Translations under genes and position numbers: made by a program
The notes under the pieces: generated by a model
The model's input: only the letters and a program-made list of their open reading frames with translations
Databases searched by the model: none
Told to the model about the DNA's origin: nothing
Source of the DNA: Dimorphilus gyrociliatus
Lineage: Eukaryota; Annelida; Polychaeta; Dinophilidae
Direction: 5' to 3'
NCBI GenBank assembly: GCA_904063045.1
Contig: CAJFCJ010000062.1
Span: 1 to 63,488, forward strand
Length of the DNA: 63,488 nucleotides
In this document: one piece after another, positions 39,101 to 51,302 of the stretch
How the letters are laid out: each line of letters opens with the position of its first letter
Position numbering within the stretch: position 1 is the stretch's first letter

Positions 39101-41510
39101 AATAGTTCGTTCAACATTTTAACCAGTTCTTGCGCTGTACATTGTGAAGAGAGTGCAGTGAAACCGCAAATATCGGCAAACAATATGCTGACTTTGTCGT
39201 GCCTTTGTATATAAATTTTGTGAAACATTGAATCCTTTGGCTTTCCGGCGATATCAGCCTTCATTTCCATAGCGACATGTCTAGGAAGAACCGATAAAAG
39301 TAACCCTTCTTGCTGTTGATTTTCTTGTTGAACTTTGAGACGAGTTTCGATGCATTTTCTGGTTTCAAGGAAAGCCTGCCTTTGGGCTACTTCAGTAGGA
39401 TAATGAGTGAAAATTCCGGCTAAATTAACAGCCGTAAAAATGAGCATGTTTGACAGAATCTGCCATATATGAAACGTCTCTTGTTAATATATCTTTTTTC
39501 ATAGAATTTATTAGAGGCATACAATATATCACTATTGTTATTAATGTTGCTATTATTAATATTATTTTGAGAAATTAAAGAGTTAATGAAGGTATTTTAG
39601 AGGAAGAGAAGCGGGAGGGGAGAGACAGGTGAAAAAAAACTATGCCTAATTGAAGTAAACGTTTTAGACTGCTGGCGAATATCTTATATAAAACTATCTA
39701 GGATTAAACTTAAAAGAATTAGAAAGAAGGCTGAATAAAAAATTTTCTCCTCAAATTTCTTTTCTAGTTTCCTTTTTCATTAGACTTTATGGTTTCAAAC
39801 TCTTTAAGTACCAATCACTTTTAGACGTTTCATATATAGCACCTGCTTCCAAATAAAGTTATCGCTGCGATTAACGATTGCTGTTGATATCAAATGAGCT
39901 ACTGATAAGCCATTTCCAGCCAATACGCAGACTCGCATTCGTAGCGGAAGTAGAGTGTAATTCATAAAGATAGCAAATATGGTACACCAAACGGCCGAAG
40001 ACGCCGTCCTAGGAGATGCATCAATAGCAACAACCAGCACAAAAATGAGGCTGAGGAAGAGGACCAAATAGGCGGAAATAGTCATCTGTATAATTTTTTC
40101 CCAGTATTAATATTATAAATGTCTTATAAAAGTCATTTTTTTTACATTGACGTAAAAGAACTACTAATCTACTGTATACATTACATTTTCTAAACCTTTC
40201 TGTTCCTGTCTCTAGCTGTCTAACTGTGTCTGCTTTCTTCTGTATTTTCCTGCTTTCCTTTGAATATTTCGCTATTGTCAATTTCAGAAGGTAGGCAATT
40301 TTTTCTATATGAGTAACAGCTACTCTTTTTGTTTGTTTCCAAATGATATCGTTTGTCGATAATACTTGTGAATATGTATCATCCCCCTCTCTCTTTTCCT
40401 GTTTCTCCATTCTTATTGATAGATGGATGGAGAAAGTGAGAGAGAGAGAGAGAAAGACTCTTTTTGAAACAATAGAGAAAGAATGAAGTAGGAAAATTGT
40501 TTTCCTTAATACTTTCTTTTTCTCATTGAGAAAACTCAACTAAATCTGTTTTCTATACTCCGTATAGTAATAAGAATAACCGTTTATTTACAATTACTAT
40601 TGGTTTATGACCTCGATCGGCAAAGATAATTAGCAGTGGGAAGATATAGAGGATAAATGTGTAATAATTTGAGCAAATAGAACGAAAGGGTGTAAAAGAA
40701 ACGTTAAGTTAAAGACACCTTCTCAGTTTTCCTTATAAACGTATCTTGTTTATTAAAAAAGGCTATTTTATAACACAAAATCTGGCTATTTCAGTCAGAA
40801 AGTTGTCATAATTATAGCTGTGACTCGGTTTGTTAAGATCTTTGTTCCCTTTCATTTGTAAAATAATTTTGTTTATAGCATCAAATGCGAAGTAAACTTA
40901 ATGTTGCAATAGAAAGACAAAAATCTGTAAATGTAAGATCAGCTACTGGACAGCTTTATTTGTTTCGAAAAAGCAAGCATCGGCATTGATGGTAGTTTCT
41001 TTAATGTCTTTCACCTAATGTGTTAATTAATGGCGCGATTGAAAGAGTCAATGAACTAACCTGTATATTGTTAAACGAACTTCTGTTTGCGAAGAAGCCA
41101 ATAATGAGAAATGTTTGAACAACAAAGCCGAGTAGGATTCCTTTGAAAACGGTTCTTGATCCACCGACGTAATGGAAGACAATTTCGGTTATACAAACCA
41201 AAGAAAATAGTAAAAGTATAACAGTCATATTATTCTGATTCAATTTGAAAAAGTATCGTTGATATAGCAACTCTAACGTTGGATCGAATCGTTTACTACT
41301 GAATAATTGTTTACATTCTTTAAGGTTTTCCAAGATAGATTTTGGCGTTTCGAAATGATCATCTCCAAAGAATTTCTTGTTTGATGACTGCTCTTTTTTC
41401 TCGTATTCTTTTTGATATTTTTCCCAAGCAGACGCAACTCGAACTTGAAGATCCTCTTTTTTAAGATCGTTTCCAGGAGGCGGTGGCGATATCGAATTCT
41501 TCTTGGGCAT
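33131..41510 (-). CDS. Membrane adenylate cyclase, ADCY5/6 type
   Basis: Seventeen exons were found, in transcript order 41510-41061, 40085-39843, 39459-39037, 37973-37885, 37821-37660, 37076-36938, 36727-36636, 36546-36390, 36200-36103, 35912-35828, 35707-35591, 35487-35329, 35229-35110, 34698-34191, 33670-33568, 33493-33467 and 33348-33131, giving about 1063 residues. Order: short cytosolic N-terminus ending [13 protein letters not shown], six TM helices, C1 domain with metal-binding Asp327 ([10 protein letters not shown]) and Asp371 (KILGDC), C1b with [12 protein letters not shown], six more TM helices, then C2 with [36 protein letters not shown] and IKVKGKGEM. The catalytic residues are intact. 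It makes cAMP from ATP under Gs control. C1 and C2 wording is closest to ADCY5/6. The phase does not close between the exons ending 35110 and starting 34698, so a small exon there is missing or that acceptor is wrong. Confidence 0.94.
33840..33975. repeat. Compound trinucleotide repeat in an adenylate cyclase intron
   Basis: Runs of (CTA)n, (TTA)n and (TTG)n follow each other in the intron between the exons ending 34191 and starting 33670. Confidence 0.8.
36222..36321. repeat. (GAG)n/(GAA)n repeat in an adenylate cyclase intron
   Basis: A purine triplet run lies between the exons at 36390 and 36200. On the minus strand it supplies a long pyrimidine tract ahead of the acceptor at 36201. Reading it through gives false Phe/Ser-rich ORFs. 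Confidence 0.8.
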
Positions 41511-44452
41511 TTCTAAAAGAGATTAAGAATAGTTAAGGCTGGTTTGATAAATGCGACAATTGGACAATTTCCTCGTCTCAAGAGAGAAACTAATCAACTA
41601 AATCTCTTGATCAATAACTTGACCGTAATGGAATTTGAAAATTAGTGCAAATGGTCGCCATTATAATAAGATATCGTTTATAGGCTTTCCGAAAGATAGG
41701 TATGGAAATCAGAACAGTAATAATAATAATAATGCATTAGTTATTAAGCAATTGGTCTACTCGTAAGTTTTGTGCGAAAATTTGGACATGAAACATCTCT
41801 AAGGTGTTAATTTGCAATACCGTTTTCGCTTTAAGTGGCGGGATAAGCATAATCTTCCTTGGCTTATTTACAAGTTCAATAGATATATTCGTCTTATCAA
41901 ACAATCGAGTTTACTTTCAAATTTTCTTAATATTGTATATCTAATATATTCTCATGAAAAGCTCTGTAAGAGAAACGGTACTTGTACTTCATTATCGCCG
42001 TTTTGTTACAACGAAATAAAGAAATTTTTAGGAATTTCTTTCTTTTCTCCCAGTTAGAATAGATTCTTAAGATTTAAGTCTTCATTCTCTTTTAAGATTT
42101 GGAAAATTTCTTCCAAAATCTTTTTTCCTCTCTCTTTTTCCTTTGGTTTTGTTCTTAGTTTTTTTCTGCCTTTTTTGGTCCATTCTTCAATTCTGTCCTC
42201 TTTTTTTGTCTTGTTTTTAAATGAGACTATTAAAAGCACGCCTGTACTTTACATGAAAACATTAATGCGTAGCCAAGGAAACCATCTTTCTAATTATTAC
42301 GATCGTAGACTGTAATATATTTAGTTACAAAAGGATTTACTATTTGTTAAGACTCGATGCCTTAAGAAAATCACCTTGCATTTTTCTCACCACACAGAGG
42401 TTACGGTAAATCCGTGGCGTCTAATTTGACGCAAGCACATTATTTATAGTCAACATATCATTTATTATAACAAATAGATTGAATATTAGAAAATATAATT
42501 GTATAAATTTGTATAAGATTGAAAGTATATACTGTTTATAAAAAGGGAAAAAGAGAGTTTGTACCTAAAAGTAGATAAACAAATAAATTGATGAATATAA
42601 ACAATAAAAATTATAATATCTATATTTAAAACGATCAGAGTTGCATTTTAACAGGTAAGGAATAATGCTTCTCAATTTTTTAAGTAAAATTAAATATGAT
42701 TAATGAGAATAGAAGATGTAACGCATCAATCTAACACTATTCTCCACATACTTGTCTTAGAATTTAGCATATTTAATATTAGTATAATATATTTTTAATA
42801 CATCTACAGCGGTGTAAAGCTTGTGTGTAATTTTTCTCATATGTCTCTCTTTCCTACTCTGTTTTTTTTCCTCTCTCTCCACGCATATTGTATATATACA
42901 GTACATACATTATATATACAATACTACATACTTATTTGATTTGTACACCCATATTACAGATAATGCGGTATATGTCTTAATATCCACATCGTCTATGTAG
43001 CGTTAAAGCCGCTTGATGTTTCAGTTAGCCATACTTGTATAATGAATCGAAAATATCTGAGTCTACGAACAAATTACTTTAATGTTTTTGTAAAACATCT
43101 TACAATATTGTAACAATTCAAACCGTTGTCATTTGCTTTCCACCACAATATTTCGTTTGTAACAAGATAGTAAAGAACTGAGAAAGAGAGAGAGAGAGAG
43201 AGAGAGAGATAGATAGATAGAAGAGAAAAAAGCTATAAAAAATTTGACTCTTTTAGCCTAAAATAAACTGTTTTTGCATTTGCCCAGAGTTTGGCGTCCA
43301 GAAGATATTTTATTAATATTTAATGGTGTAAAAGACTTTCGCATAGAATATAATAGAATACAACATTCTCTATATGCAGTATATATTTATATATATAATA
43401 TAATATATATATATATATGTATATATATACAGTATATATATATATATAGAATTTCTTTCTTATACTTAATATCTTAATACTTTGTTTAATAAATAACTAT
43501 AAATTAATAACAGTGCACTATTTAACTAGAGATGTAGCTTTCTAGGAGTAAAATATCTTTTATTATGTATTTTCATACTGCTTTTCATGTTTTTCATTTA
43601 ATACTTTCCTGATTAACGATAAAAATATATAATAAAAATCCCACAACCAAGTTTATCCTATGATTAACGTCAAGAAGGTTGCAATATATCAATTTATTTG
43701 TGCATTTATTCATCATTCATTCAATCATTCATTCATTCATTCATTCATCTATCTATCTATTCGTTCACTCATACATCGTTACGGTTTTAAACCTCTTAAA
43801 ATTCGCGGTGTTTATCAAAATTTCGATCTCTAATGGCAAATTCTTAATGTTTAATTTGAAATCATAACAACAGATAGAAGAGAAGAAAGCTAATAATTGA
43901 ATAATTAGAAAGGAAGAAAAAAAATGATTTCAATCTCTACTTTTCTCTTCCAATGATTCTTATCAATGATTTCGTAGAAAAAATTCATTTTTTTTATCAT
44001 ACATGTTTGATTTTGTTATTATGATGAATTGTTTCTTTAAATGTGATATAGAATTGATATAAAAGTGGGGATCTATAGGTAAGTGCTGGAGGGAGGATAA
44101 AAACTAAAACGCACATATACATTTCTACATGGATATGTAGTGTATATATTCAAATAGTATTCATAAATGTTTACAATGGATAGCCTTTATTGCTTTATCT
44201 TACGTATATGACAATAACAAATATAGAATGAAAAAATACGCAGAATGTTAAGGAAACGATGAGAGAGAGAGAGAGCAAAAAGATGACTTATTAGCGAAGG
44301 AAAGATACAAAAGAAAAGAAAAAAAGTTTAAGGAACAGGGAAAAAACACTGACGTTTTAGAGAATGTTATATATATATATATATACAGTAATATACAAAA
44401 TGTACAAACCTTTACTCGTATTTTCTACAATTGAAAAAAAAAGCGAAAAACG

Positions 44453-44587
44453 ATGCCGAGGTTTTTAGCGTGTCTCCTGCTCCTGCACCTGCAGCGACGT
44501 CACTCTGTTTCTTGCGTGCAAGACCATCAGCCTCGCTCGCTAGTTGCTAGGCAACAAACTGATAAAGTCATTGTTTCGTTCATCTAG
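44453..44587 (+). CDS. Short ORF with signal-peptide-like start, unrecognised
   Basis: A 44-residue frame starts MPRFLACLLLLHLQRRHSV and ends at TAG 44585. It begins with a hydrophobic, signal-like stretch, but the rest is short and matches no family I know. It lies in a GC-richer island that also looks like a promoter, so it may be chance coding in regulatory DNA. No splice continuation is clear. Confidence 0.2.
   Translation: MPRFLACLLLLHLQRRHSVSCVQDHQPRSLVARQQTDKVIVSFI
44543..44555. promoter_or_regulatory. Palindromic X-box (RFX-type site)
   Basis: GTTGCTAGGCAAC is a perfect inverted repeat with arms GTTGC/GCAAC and a 3-base spacer. It fits the RFX X-box consensus found near ciliary genes in animals. 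A CRE-like CGACGTCAC lies 40 bp to the left at 44495. Binding is inferred, and no recognised gene starts next to it. Confidence 0.45.
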
Positions 44588-46080
44588 GCCTATGAATTAT
44601 AAGTAGGTGCTACAAGATGTATATAGAATATTATGAGGTAATCCGATAAAAGTAATAAATGTCCACAAGATTTTTGCGATAAGCTTATACCAATTTATAC
44701 AGTGAGTTTATATTTTTGCAAGCCATATTCATTGATGATAAACTCAACGAAACAATGAACTGATTAATGTACTTTTCTTTCTCTCTTCCTTTTCATTATT
44801 TTATTCCTTTCCCTCCCCTCAGTTATTCATTCTCTCGACCTCTTGGCTTGTTTTTCAATCTTTTTATACTTCTACAATTAATTCATTTCTTCTTCTTCTT
44901 CTTCTTCTTCTATTCCTACTCCCCGTCTTCCTCCCTTTTTCCCTACTCTTTTCCCATTCAAAGCGATTGTAAGCTGCACAGTAGGGAAAAGCGAAGCAAA
45001 GCCCGATTTTGTGGAAAAGGGATTAGCTTATTTCTTAAAAAATTTTCAAATGTAAAAATCTATTATGAAGGAGAATGTATAACATACAGTGCAGAGAGAG
45101 GTTAAAAAATTATAACTGATGAAAACACTCGATACAATATTATAAGTAATATATGTTTTTATAAGGCTGTATGGATATATCCACATCTTTTGTACGTAGG
45201 GGATGTATAGTATCTAATGAAAGAATTGAAAAGCAATTTCCATCAATTTACACTTGACAAGAAGAAAAAAAGCTTGCTTTTTCTTATTATTCTTTTCTCT
45301 TTTTCTTTTCTTTAACTCATCAAAAAGAAAGATAACAGCGTCTCTTTTCTCCTACATATCTTAATCTATAATAATCACAAACAATATAGCAATTAGAAAT
45401 GCTCATTCTTACCCTCTCTTTCTATTTACTCTTAGTTTTCCTTCCTAATTTTATAGTCTTTTCCATTCAGTTAATTTCATTACGCTTTTCCCTCACCTAT
45501 CGTTAATTCATCTACAAATAGTGCCATCTATTACGATACATCGAACTAAAGAAAAAATGGAAAGAGTAATATTTCAATCGTTATTTTTTAAGGTAAGAAA
45601 TAGAACAAAAGATAAAAGAGTGATAAATATGAAGATTAATAATTACTTTTAATATGATATATACCTTTGAAAAAAGGAGAGGAAAATAAATCAAAATATT
45701 GACAATAAAGTAAGAAACACGTACAAACCTTTAAAGGTTAAAGCGGAGTAATTGGGGAAACGATAGTATGAGCATTACTTTAAACAGTATAAATGTATAA
45801 ACAGTATACTGTATATATATATTTGTAGGTGACATACTTTATAAAACGATGGAAAGTATTGTTAAAAATTCATTGTAACAAAGGTGTTTGAACATAAATA
45901 TTGAACTTTTTAAAGTATGTACACAAATTCTAAGTCTAAAACTATCGATAGAGGAATTTTCAATTGATTCAAGAGAAAAGAAAGATCAAGTTGAAAAAGA
46001 ATTTTGATTAAAATCAATTCCATATATTCAACAGAGAGAGCGAGGAAGAGGGATAGGATAAGATAAAAAATCTACATATA

Positions 46081-46081
<1 letters not shown>

Positions 46082-46129
<48 letters not shown>
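46082..46129. repeat. (TA)n microsatellite
   Basis: About 24 uninterrupted TA units form the longest pure dinucleotide run in the window. It is likely to be polymorphic and error-prone in assembly. Confidence 0.9.
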
Positions 46130-46132
<3 letters not shown>

Positions 46133-47057
46133 GTCTAATCAATTACAATGTACAGAGTAACTATGGAATTTTGGTGTGGTCCCATCCCATCGCTATTGTG
46201 ATGGTAATAAAGAAAGAAAAAGGCGTATGCCCAAAAAGTAACGAAAAGCACATTGTCCATTCTAATCATCAATTGCCGGTGGAAAATGTCAAACAAATCC
46301 ATTATAAGGGAATAATGCGAGAAACTAGTATTATTTCATGTTAAATGCTTAATACTTATTAATTTGAGACGTGTAGCGAATATTATTATCGTGTAAAATG
46401 AAACTAGTATCTTTCCTTATAAATTCACTATATCGTTGGTATTGGTGGCTTATAAAAAAAGATATTAGAACTAGTAAGACTTCGGAGAAGCCTGGAAAAA
46501 AATTAACTGTTCTACTTTTCTTTTATTTAAAAGATTCTTTTTTTTTATATTTACAAAAAATACAAAATTGTCTTTGTATTTTTTCTCTGTGCTCTTTCTT
46601 TCCTTGGCTTTTTCTCTATCGTTTTAGATTAGAAACAATAGAGAAAAATGACTAATTGAAACTAATGCAGAATGAGGACAAGGCGGAAGAGAAGGGAAGA
46701 AAGATGAAAATAACACTATAATTTTATTCTTATGTTACATTTATAATCAAATTTAATTGAATTAAAAGTAAAAATTTAATCTCTTGTTTGATTTTTATTG
46801 TTTTGGAATCGTTTATAAACTAAGAATAGCATCAATATACTGTATAGTAACACATACATATGTATTATACAAAGAGGAGCTATATAGAGAGAAAGCGAAA
46901 GAGTATACAAGAAAAAGAAGGGAAATTTAAATGCTTCTTCTTAATCTTTGTTACCAAGAAAACCAGCTAAACTACTTTTTGTAAAAAAGAACTAAAAACG
47001 CCGAAATAAAAAAAAATATTAATACGTTTAGATATCTTGTATAAAAGATATAAAATT

Positions 47058-48524
47058 TCATTCTTCAATATTGACTGCTTGTAATTCAACCTTATTTTCT
47101 TCCAAATTTTCGTTATTACCTTCCTTTGATTTCTCATCAGACTCTTTTGGTTCGATGGCCGCCTTCTTTTTCAAGGGGATTGCTGCTCTTAACTTTTGAA
47201 CACTCGAATCGGAAGCGAAAATATATTCGTACATTATAGCCGATAGAACTCCGCCGAGTAGCGAACCTGCCCAATAAATCCAATGACCACCCCACTTAGA
47301 AGCGATTAATGCTGGTCCAATTGCCCTAGCAGGATTCATTGCCGCACCCGTAACGTCTACGGCAAAGAGATGGCAGCTTATTATCGTCAATCCAACAATT
47401 AGAGGAACCGGACCTGGAAAGAGAAGGTAATTTCTTAAGAAAAACTATAAACAAATAAACAAAGGAGAAAGAGAAAAAATTCCAAATGAAATAAGGAATG
47501 TAATGAGATAGTCAGACAGATGGAATTTTTACAAAGAATTTCATTCTGTTCTTAAGTAAAATCGTTTTTCGATAAAAGATTAGATTTCATGCATTTTGCA
47601 ACAAAAGACTATTTTCTCTTTTCATTTATTATAATAGAAACTTTTTGTTCTTTTTCACGCTTCTTATTCTTGAAACTGAAATCAGCGAACGTAATAAGAT
47701 CTGATATTGTTTTCCATTATTTGTTTTTTGTTCTTTATCTTAATGATAAAATTCAGCTAGCTTTGTTACAGATTGTCCTCGTTCGTTTAGTGTCAACCTT
47801 TCAATGCCTAATTTATTTCGTATCTATTTGCAACAAAACTCCTTTTACTTCTTTATTTCACAATGTGTTACTTTTCAATTCATTTGTCAATTCTATAAAT
47901 ATGTATACATATATCCTTTAATTTCCCTCTCAGCAATACTTCTAAATATCAGCGATTAGGCTGTAATAATTAATTAATTAATTAATTAATTAATCAATAC
48001 AAACCTGGTGAATCGGATCTCTTTGAATCTGTGCAAGCCAGTACTACGAAGACAAGAACGAATGTTATTATCAACTCGACTGCAAATCCTTGCGCTGAAC
48101 TAACAGATGGTTCGGTCGTACCAATAACTTTGCCGTGTATTCCTTTAAGTATTGCAGCACCAACAATAGCTCCAGCCACCTGAGCTATTGAATAAAAGAT
48201 AAAACGAAGAAATTCGCATCGTCTAGCGATAAATAATCCAAGTGAAACAGCCGGATTCAAATGACCTCCGCTAATGTGTGATATAGCTCCAACAAGTATA
48301 GCGATTGTAAATCCAAATCCTATTATATTTAAATAGTTATGCTAATAGTAATAACGGAAAATACTTAATAATATACTACCTAAGCTTATTCTAACGGTAT
48401 TGGGCTTAAGATATTCATCTTTACAGCTACTACAACCAATTACTATTAGAAGTAGTACAGCAAGAAATTCAGCTAAAATCGACTTCCAAAAATGGCGACT
48501 TTTCAACATTTGACCAGCTTTCAT
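47058..48524 (-). CDS. Aquaporin, orthodox water-channel type (AQP4/AQP1-like)
   Basis: Exons 48524-48380, 48319-48005 and 47413-47058 give 271 residues. Both pore motifs are intact: GGHLNPAVSLG (NPA at 70-72) and GAAMNPARAIGPA (NPA at 180-182). The arginine of the ar/R filter (Arg183) and the TM5 histidine (His168, ISCHLFAVDVTG) are present, as expected for a water-selective channel. The residue that is a mercury-sensitive Cys in AQP1 is Ala, giving a GA(S/A)MNPAR pattern as in AQP4. Six TM segments are visible and the C-terminal tail (from about 218) is rich in Lys and Glu. It should act in the plasma membrane. It is divergent from syntaxin-6, with 818 bp between start codons. Confidence 0.95.
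47967..47994. repeat. (AATT)n repeat in an aquaporin intron
   Basis: About seven AATT units just inside the intron after the donor at 48005. Confidence 0.85.
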
Positions 48525-49342
48525 TTTAGTTCTTGTAACTTTTATCTTTTTTTTCTATATAGTTAATATAATTGTTCCAAGTTCCTTTTTCTCTCTTCCC
48601 TCCTTTCTTTCTTTCTTTCTTTCTTTCTTTCTCTTTCTTTCTACCTCTTTCCTTTTATTTTTCAATATTCAATTGACAGTATTTGCGCTGTAATTCTTGT
48701 TTTAATACTTTCTTTCTATCTTTTAAAAGTTATTTTCAACAAGTAAACACTAAAAATGAAATATTTATGTAAATATCTTCCTTTTATATTCACATACAGA
48801 AATGGTATAGGCCAATTGGCCAATTGAAAGTTGTCCAACAGGGGGCGTACAATTTAAACTAGTGAAAAAACTTTACATCACGAGAGAGAGAGGGAGGGAG
48901 AGAGTAAAGGAGAGAGTAGTCTTATAGAACTATTTATCATTTATCTTTACTTTTTAAATATTAAAGGAGAAATAATAAAAACTTTGATACTTTGTAGAGA
49001 CTTTAGTGATATTTCCCTTTGAATTATCTTTCATTCTTTAATAGTATTAATAGATTACTCTATTGGAGACTAGTTTCTTAATTATCCTTATTAAATACAA
49101 GCAAACGTGTATAAATTATATATATATAGTATATACAGTATATGTATACATACATGTGAACAATGAGCGCCATCTTTCGCAGAAAAAAATTTACAAAAGT
49201 TGATCACGTGATTGCGTTTGGCTAATCGGCCATTTTTAATGTGGATTTTTCGACAAAAACAATAGGTAGGACAGAGGAGATTTCTTTGACAATCGAATAA
49301 AAATATACTGATAGATTGATTATGAACAACTAATTGGCGAGA
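48525..49342. promoter_or_regulatory. Divergent promoter region of the aquaporin and syntaxin-6 genes
   Basis: The region between the two start codons has a (CTTT)n run at about 48604-48638, a (GA) run at about 48880-48905, a TA-rich stretch at about 49115-49150 and the 10-mer AGCGCCATCT at 49166-49175. Its reverse strand reads AAGATGGCGCT, like a YY1 site, 167 bp before the syntaxin-6 ATG. No TATA box can be singled out in such AT-rich DNA. Confidence 0.4.
48604..48638. repeat. (CTTT)n repeat upstream of aquaporin
   Basis: Tandem CTTT units about 80 bp upstream of the aquaporin ATG. Confidence 0.8.
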
Positions 49343-49544
49343 ATGTCAGTCGAAGATCCATTTTTCGTTGTTAAAGAGTGAGTATAAATTGTGAAGGAAT
49401 ATTTTCCATCGATTTCTAGCTGATGTTCGTCTCTGTATTCTCTTTCCTTCCTCTACCTTTCCCTCTTAATCTTTCCACCTGTCAATCTCTTTATGTACAT
49501 ACGGAAATATACATGTACAAACACATGCATATATGTATATATTG

Positions 49545-49578
<34 letters not shown>

Positions 49579-51302
49579 TATCCAATACTCCTTGCCATGA
49601 AGAGATACTAATTAGGAAATCGAGATTCGAATTATATACTTAAAGAACAAAAAATATGGAAAATATTGCTATTTTCGTATTGTTTTCTCGCCGTAAATTA
49701 TTAATTAGCTTGTATATAAGTTCATTATTAAATTAACTTTTTACAGCGAGGTCCAAAAGGCCGTTGAAACATCTAAAAACCTCTATCAGAGGTGGTGTGA
49801 GTTAATTAACGAAAACCGGATGGTTGTCAAAGAGGAATTGGACTGGACTACAAATGAATTAAAAAATTCATTACGTAGTATCAAGTGGGATCTGGAAGAT
49901 CTAGAAGAAACAATAAATATCCTTTAATATCAATTTATCTGTATTCTATATATAGAACAAAAAAAGAGATTTTATGTATTTTCTCCTTTCTTTTACAAAT
50001 TCCTTCCATGTCTTTTATATATTTTAATTATCATTATTATTCATAAACTAGCAACTACATGTATTGATTTTCTAAAATCTACAGCTCTTTTTTTAGTTGC
50101 TATAGTAACCTATAAGCTCTATTTATGTACAGTGGCTATTTAAAGTGAACGTATGTGATAAGAGAAAATCACTGTTACTAGTCCAACGGGCTAAACATTA
50201 ATTTCCTTAACCTTTCTTCTTTTAAGCATTGTAGAAAAGAATCCAAAAAAATATAGAATCGACGAAGGAGAACTTCGAGATAGAAAGAGTTTTGTTGAAC
50301 GAACGAAGTATACTATAAAAGATATGAAAGATCACGTAAATAATCCCAGCTCCCGCTCTCGCCAAAAAGCTGATAATGATGAGAGTACTGTTAGACAAGT
50401 TAGTCTATTTAACCTATATATGTTGATTATATACCGTATAGATTTTATACAAGTGCAATTTATTATAAAATCCATATTACGAAATAACAATGTAGTAGAT
50501 GGCCGCAATGTATTTTTCTCTATGGTGAACGTTGAATCTATATAATTTATCGTTTAAAACAACTTCAGAAAATCGATTGTAATACTGACGATGAAAAGGT
50601 TTGATTTGATTTAACGGAGAAAATATAGATGGTTCAAGGGATTTCTTTCTATTTTACTCTAAAACACCCTCTTTATTACCAACATAAAAGCGAAAACATT
50701 TTCGCACTATACTCTCCACACTCTGTCGTCGTTTGGTTGATACAGGGAATTTTCTGGGGTGATAGACAGAGAGATTGTTAGTTGTGTATAAATAGCTCTC
50801 TCTTCGTCTATAGGTAGTAAAGTTCTAAAGCTAAAAAGAGACATTGGAATTTTACATTGAAATGATTCTATGCTAAAAATAAATTAAACTTTTAAAAATA
50901 TTGCATTTGCAGTCTCTACTAAACAATGGACCTAGTCGACCTCAGAACAAATATACCAAACTAGAAAATGAAATAGAAAGATCAAACAGTAAATTTATCG
51001 AAGATCATCAAGCCCAACAACAATTAATCATCAAATCTCAAGATGAAGAAATCGATAGAATTACATCTGGAGTTGGGGTTTTAAAAAACGTTAGTCGTCA
51101 AATTGGTAGCGAACTCGACGAGCAGGCAGTCATGTTAGACGAGTTTAATAGAGATATGGATAGAACTGATACCAGAATGGACAGTGTTATGAAAAAGATG
51201 ACGAAAGTTTTACATTTATCGAACGATAGACGGCAGTGGTGTGCTATTGGTGTCCTGCTGCTAGTTTTTGTTATTGTGATTATTTTATTTTTTGTTATAT
51301 GA
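49343..51302 (+). CDS. STX6: Syntaxin-6 (Qc-SNARE of the trans-Golgi network and endosomes)
   Basis: Exons 49343-49377, 49747-49916, 50226-50398 and 50913-51302 give 255 residues, the length of human syntaxin-6. The start [11 protein letters not shown] and the N-terminal three-helix part ([20 protein letters not shown]) match the family. The SNARE helix runs from about [20 protein letters not shown] through [11 protein letters not shown], followed by [20 protein letters not shown], the C-terminal anchor. The protein should join fusion of endosome-derived vesicles with the TGN. The intron between exons 2 and 3 starts ATATCCTTT and carries TTCCTTAAC near its end, so it is U12-type. Keeping frame and the conserved Ser (ETI-S-IVEKNP) puts its end at AA. 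AATAAA lies at 51678. Confidence 0.96.
49917..50225 (+). other. U12-type (minor spliceosome) intron of syntaxin-6
   Basis: The 5' end ATATCCTTT is the U12 AT-AC donor consensus. TTCCTTAAC at 50203-50211 is an exact U12 branch-point consensus, 14-16 bases before the inferred 3' end. No GT donor in this exon gives an open frame. The intron would end in AA. Confidence 0.8.

Larger units (their letters stand above)
41511..47057. other. Gene-poor interval between the adenylate cyclase and aquaporin genes
   Basis: A polypyrimidine acceptor just before 41510 suggests an untranslated exon of the adenylate cyclase upstream. Otherwise I see no sure gene. Repeats include (GA)n at about 43183-43209, (TA)n at about 43380-43450, (TTC)n at about 44887-44910 and a 48-base (TA)n at 46082-46129. 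A GC-richer island at about 44450-44600 holds a palindromic X-box and a short signal-peptide-like ORF. Most long ORFs are low-complexity. Confidence 0.5.
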
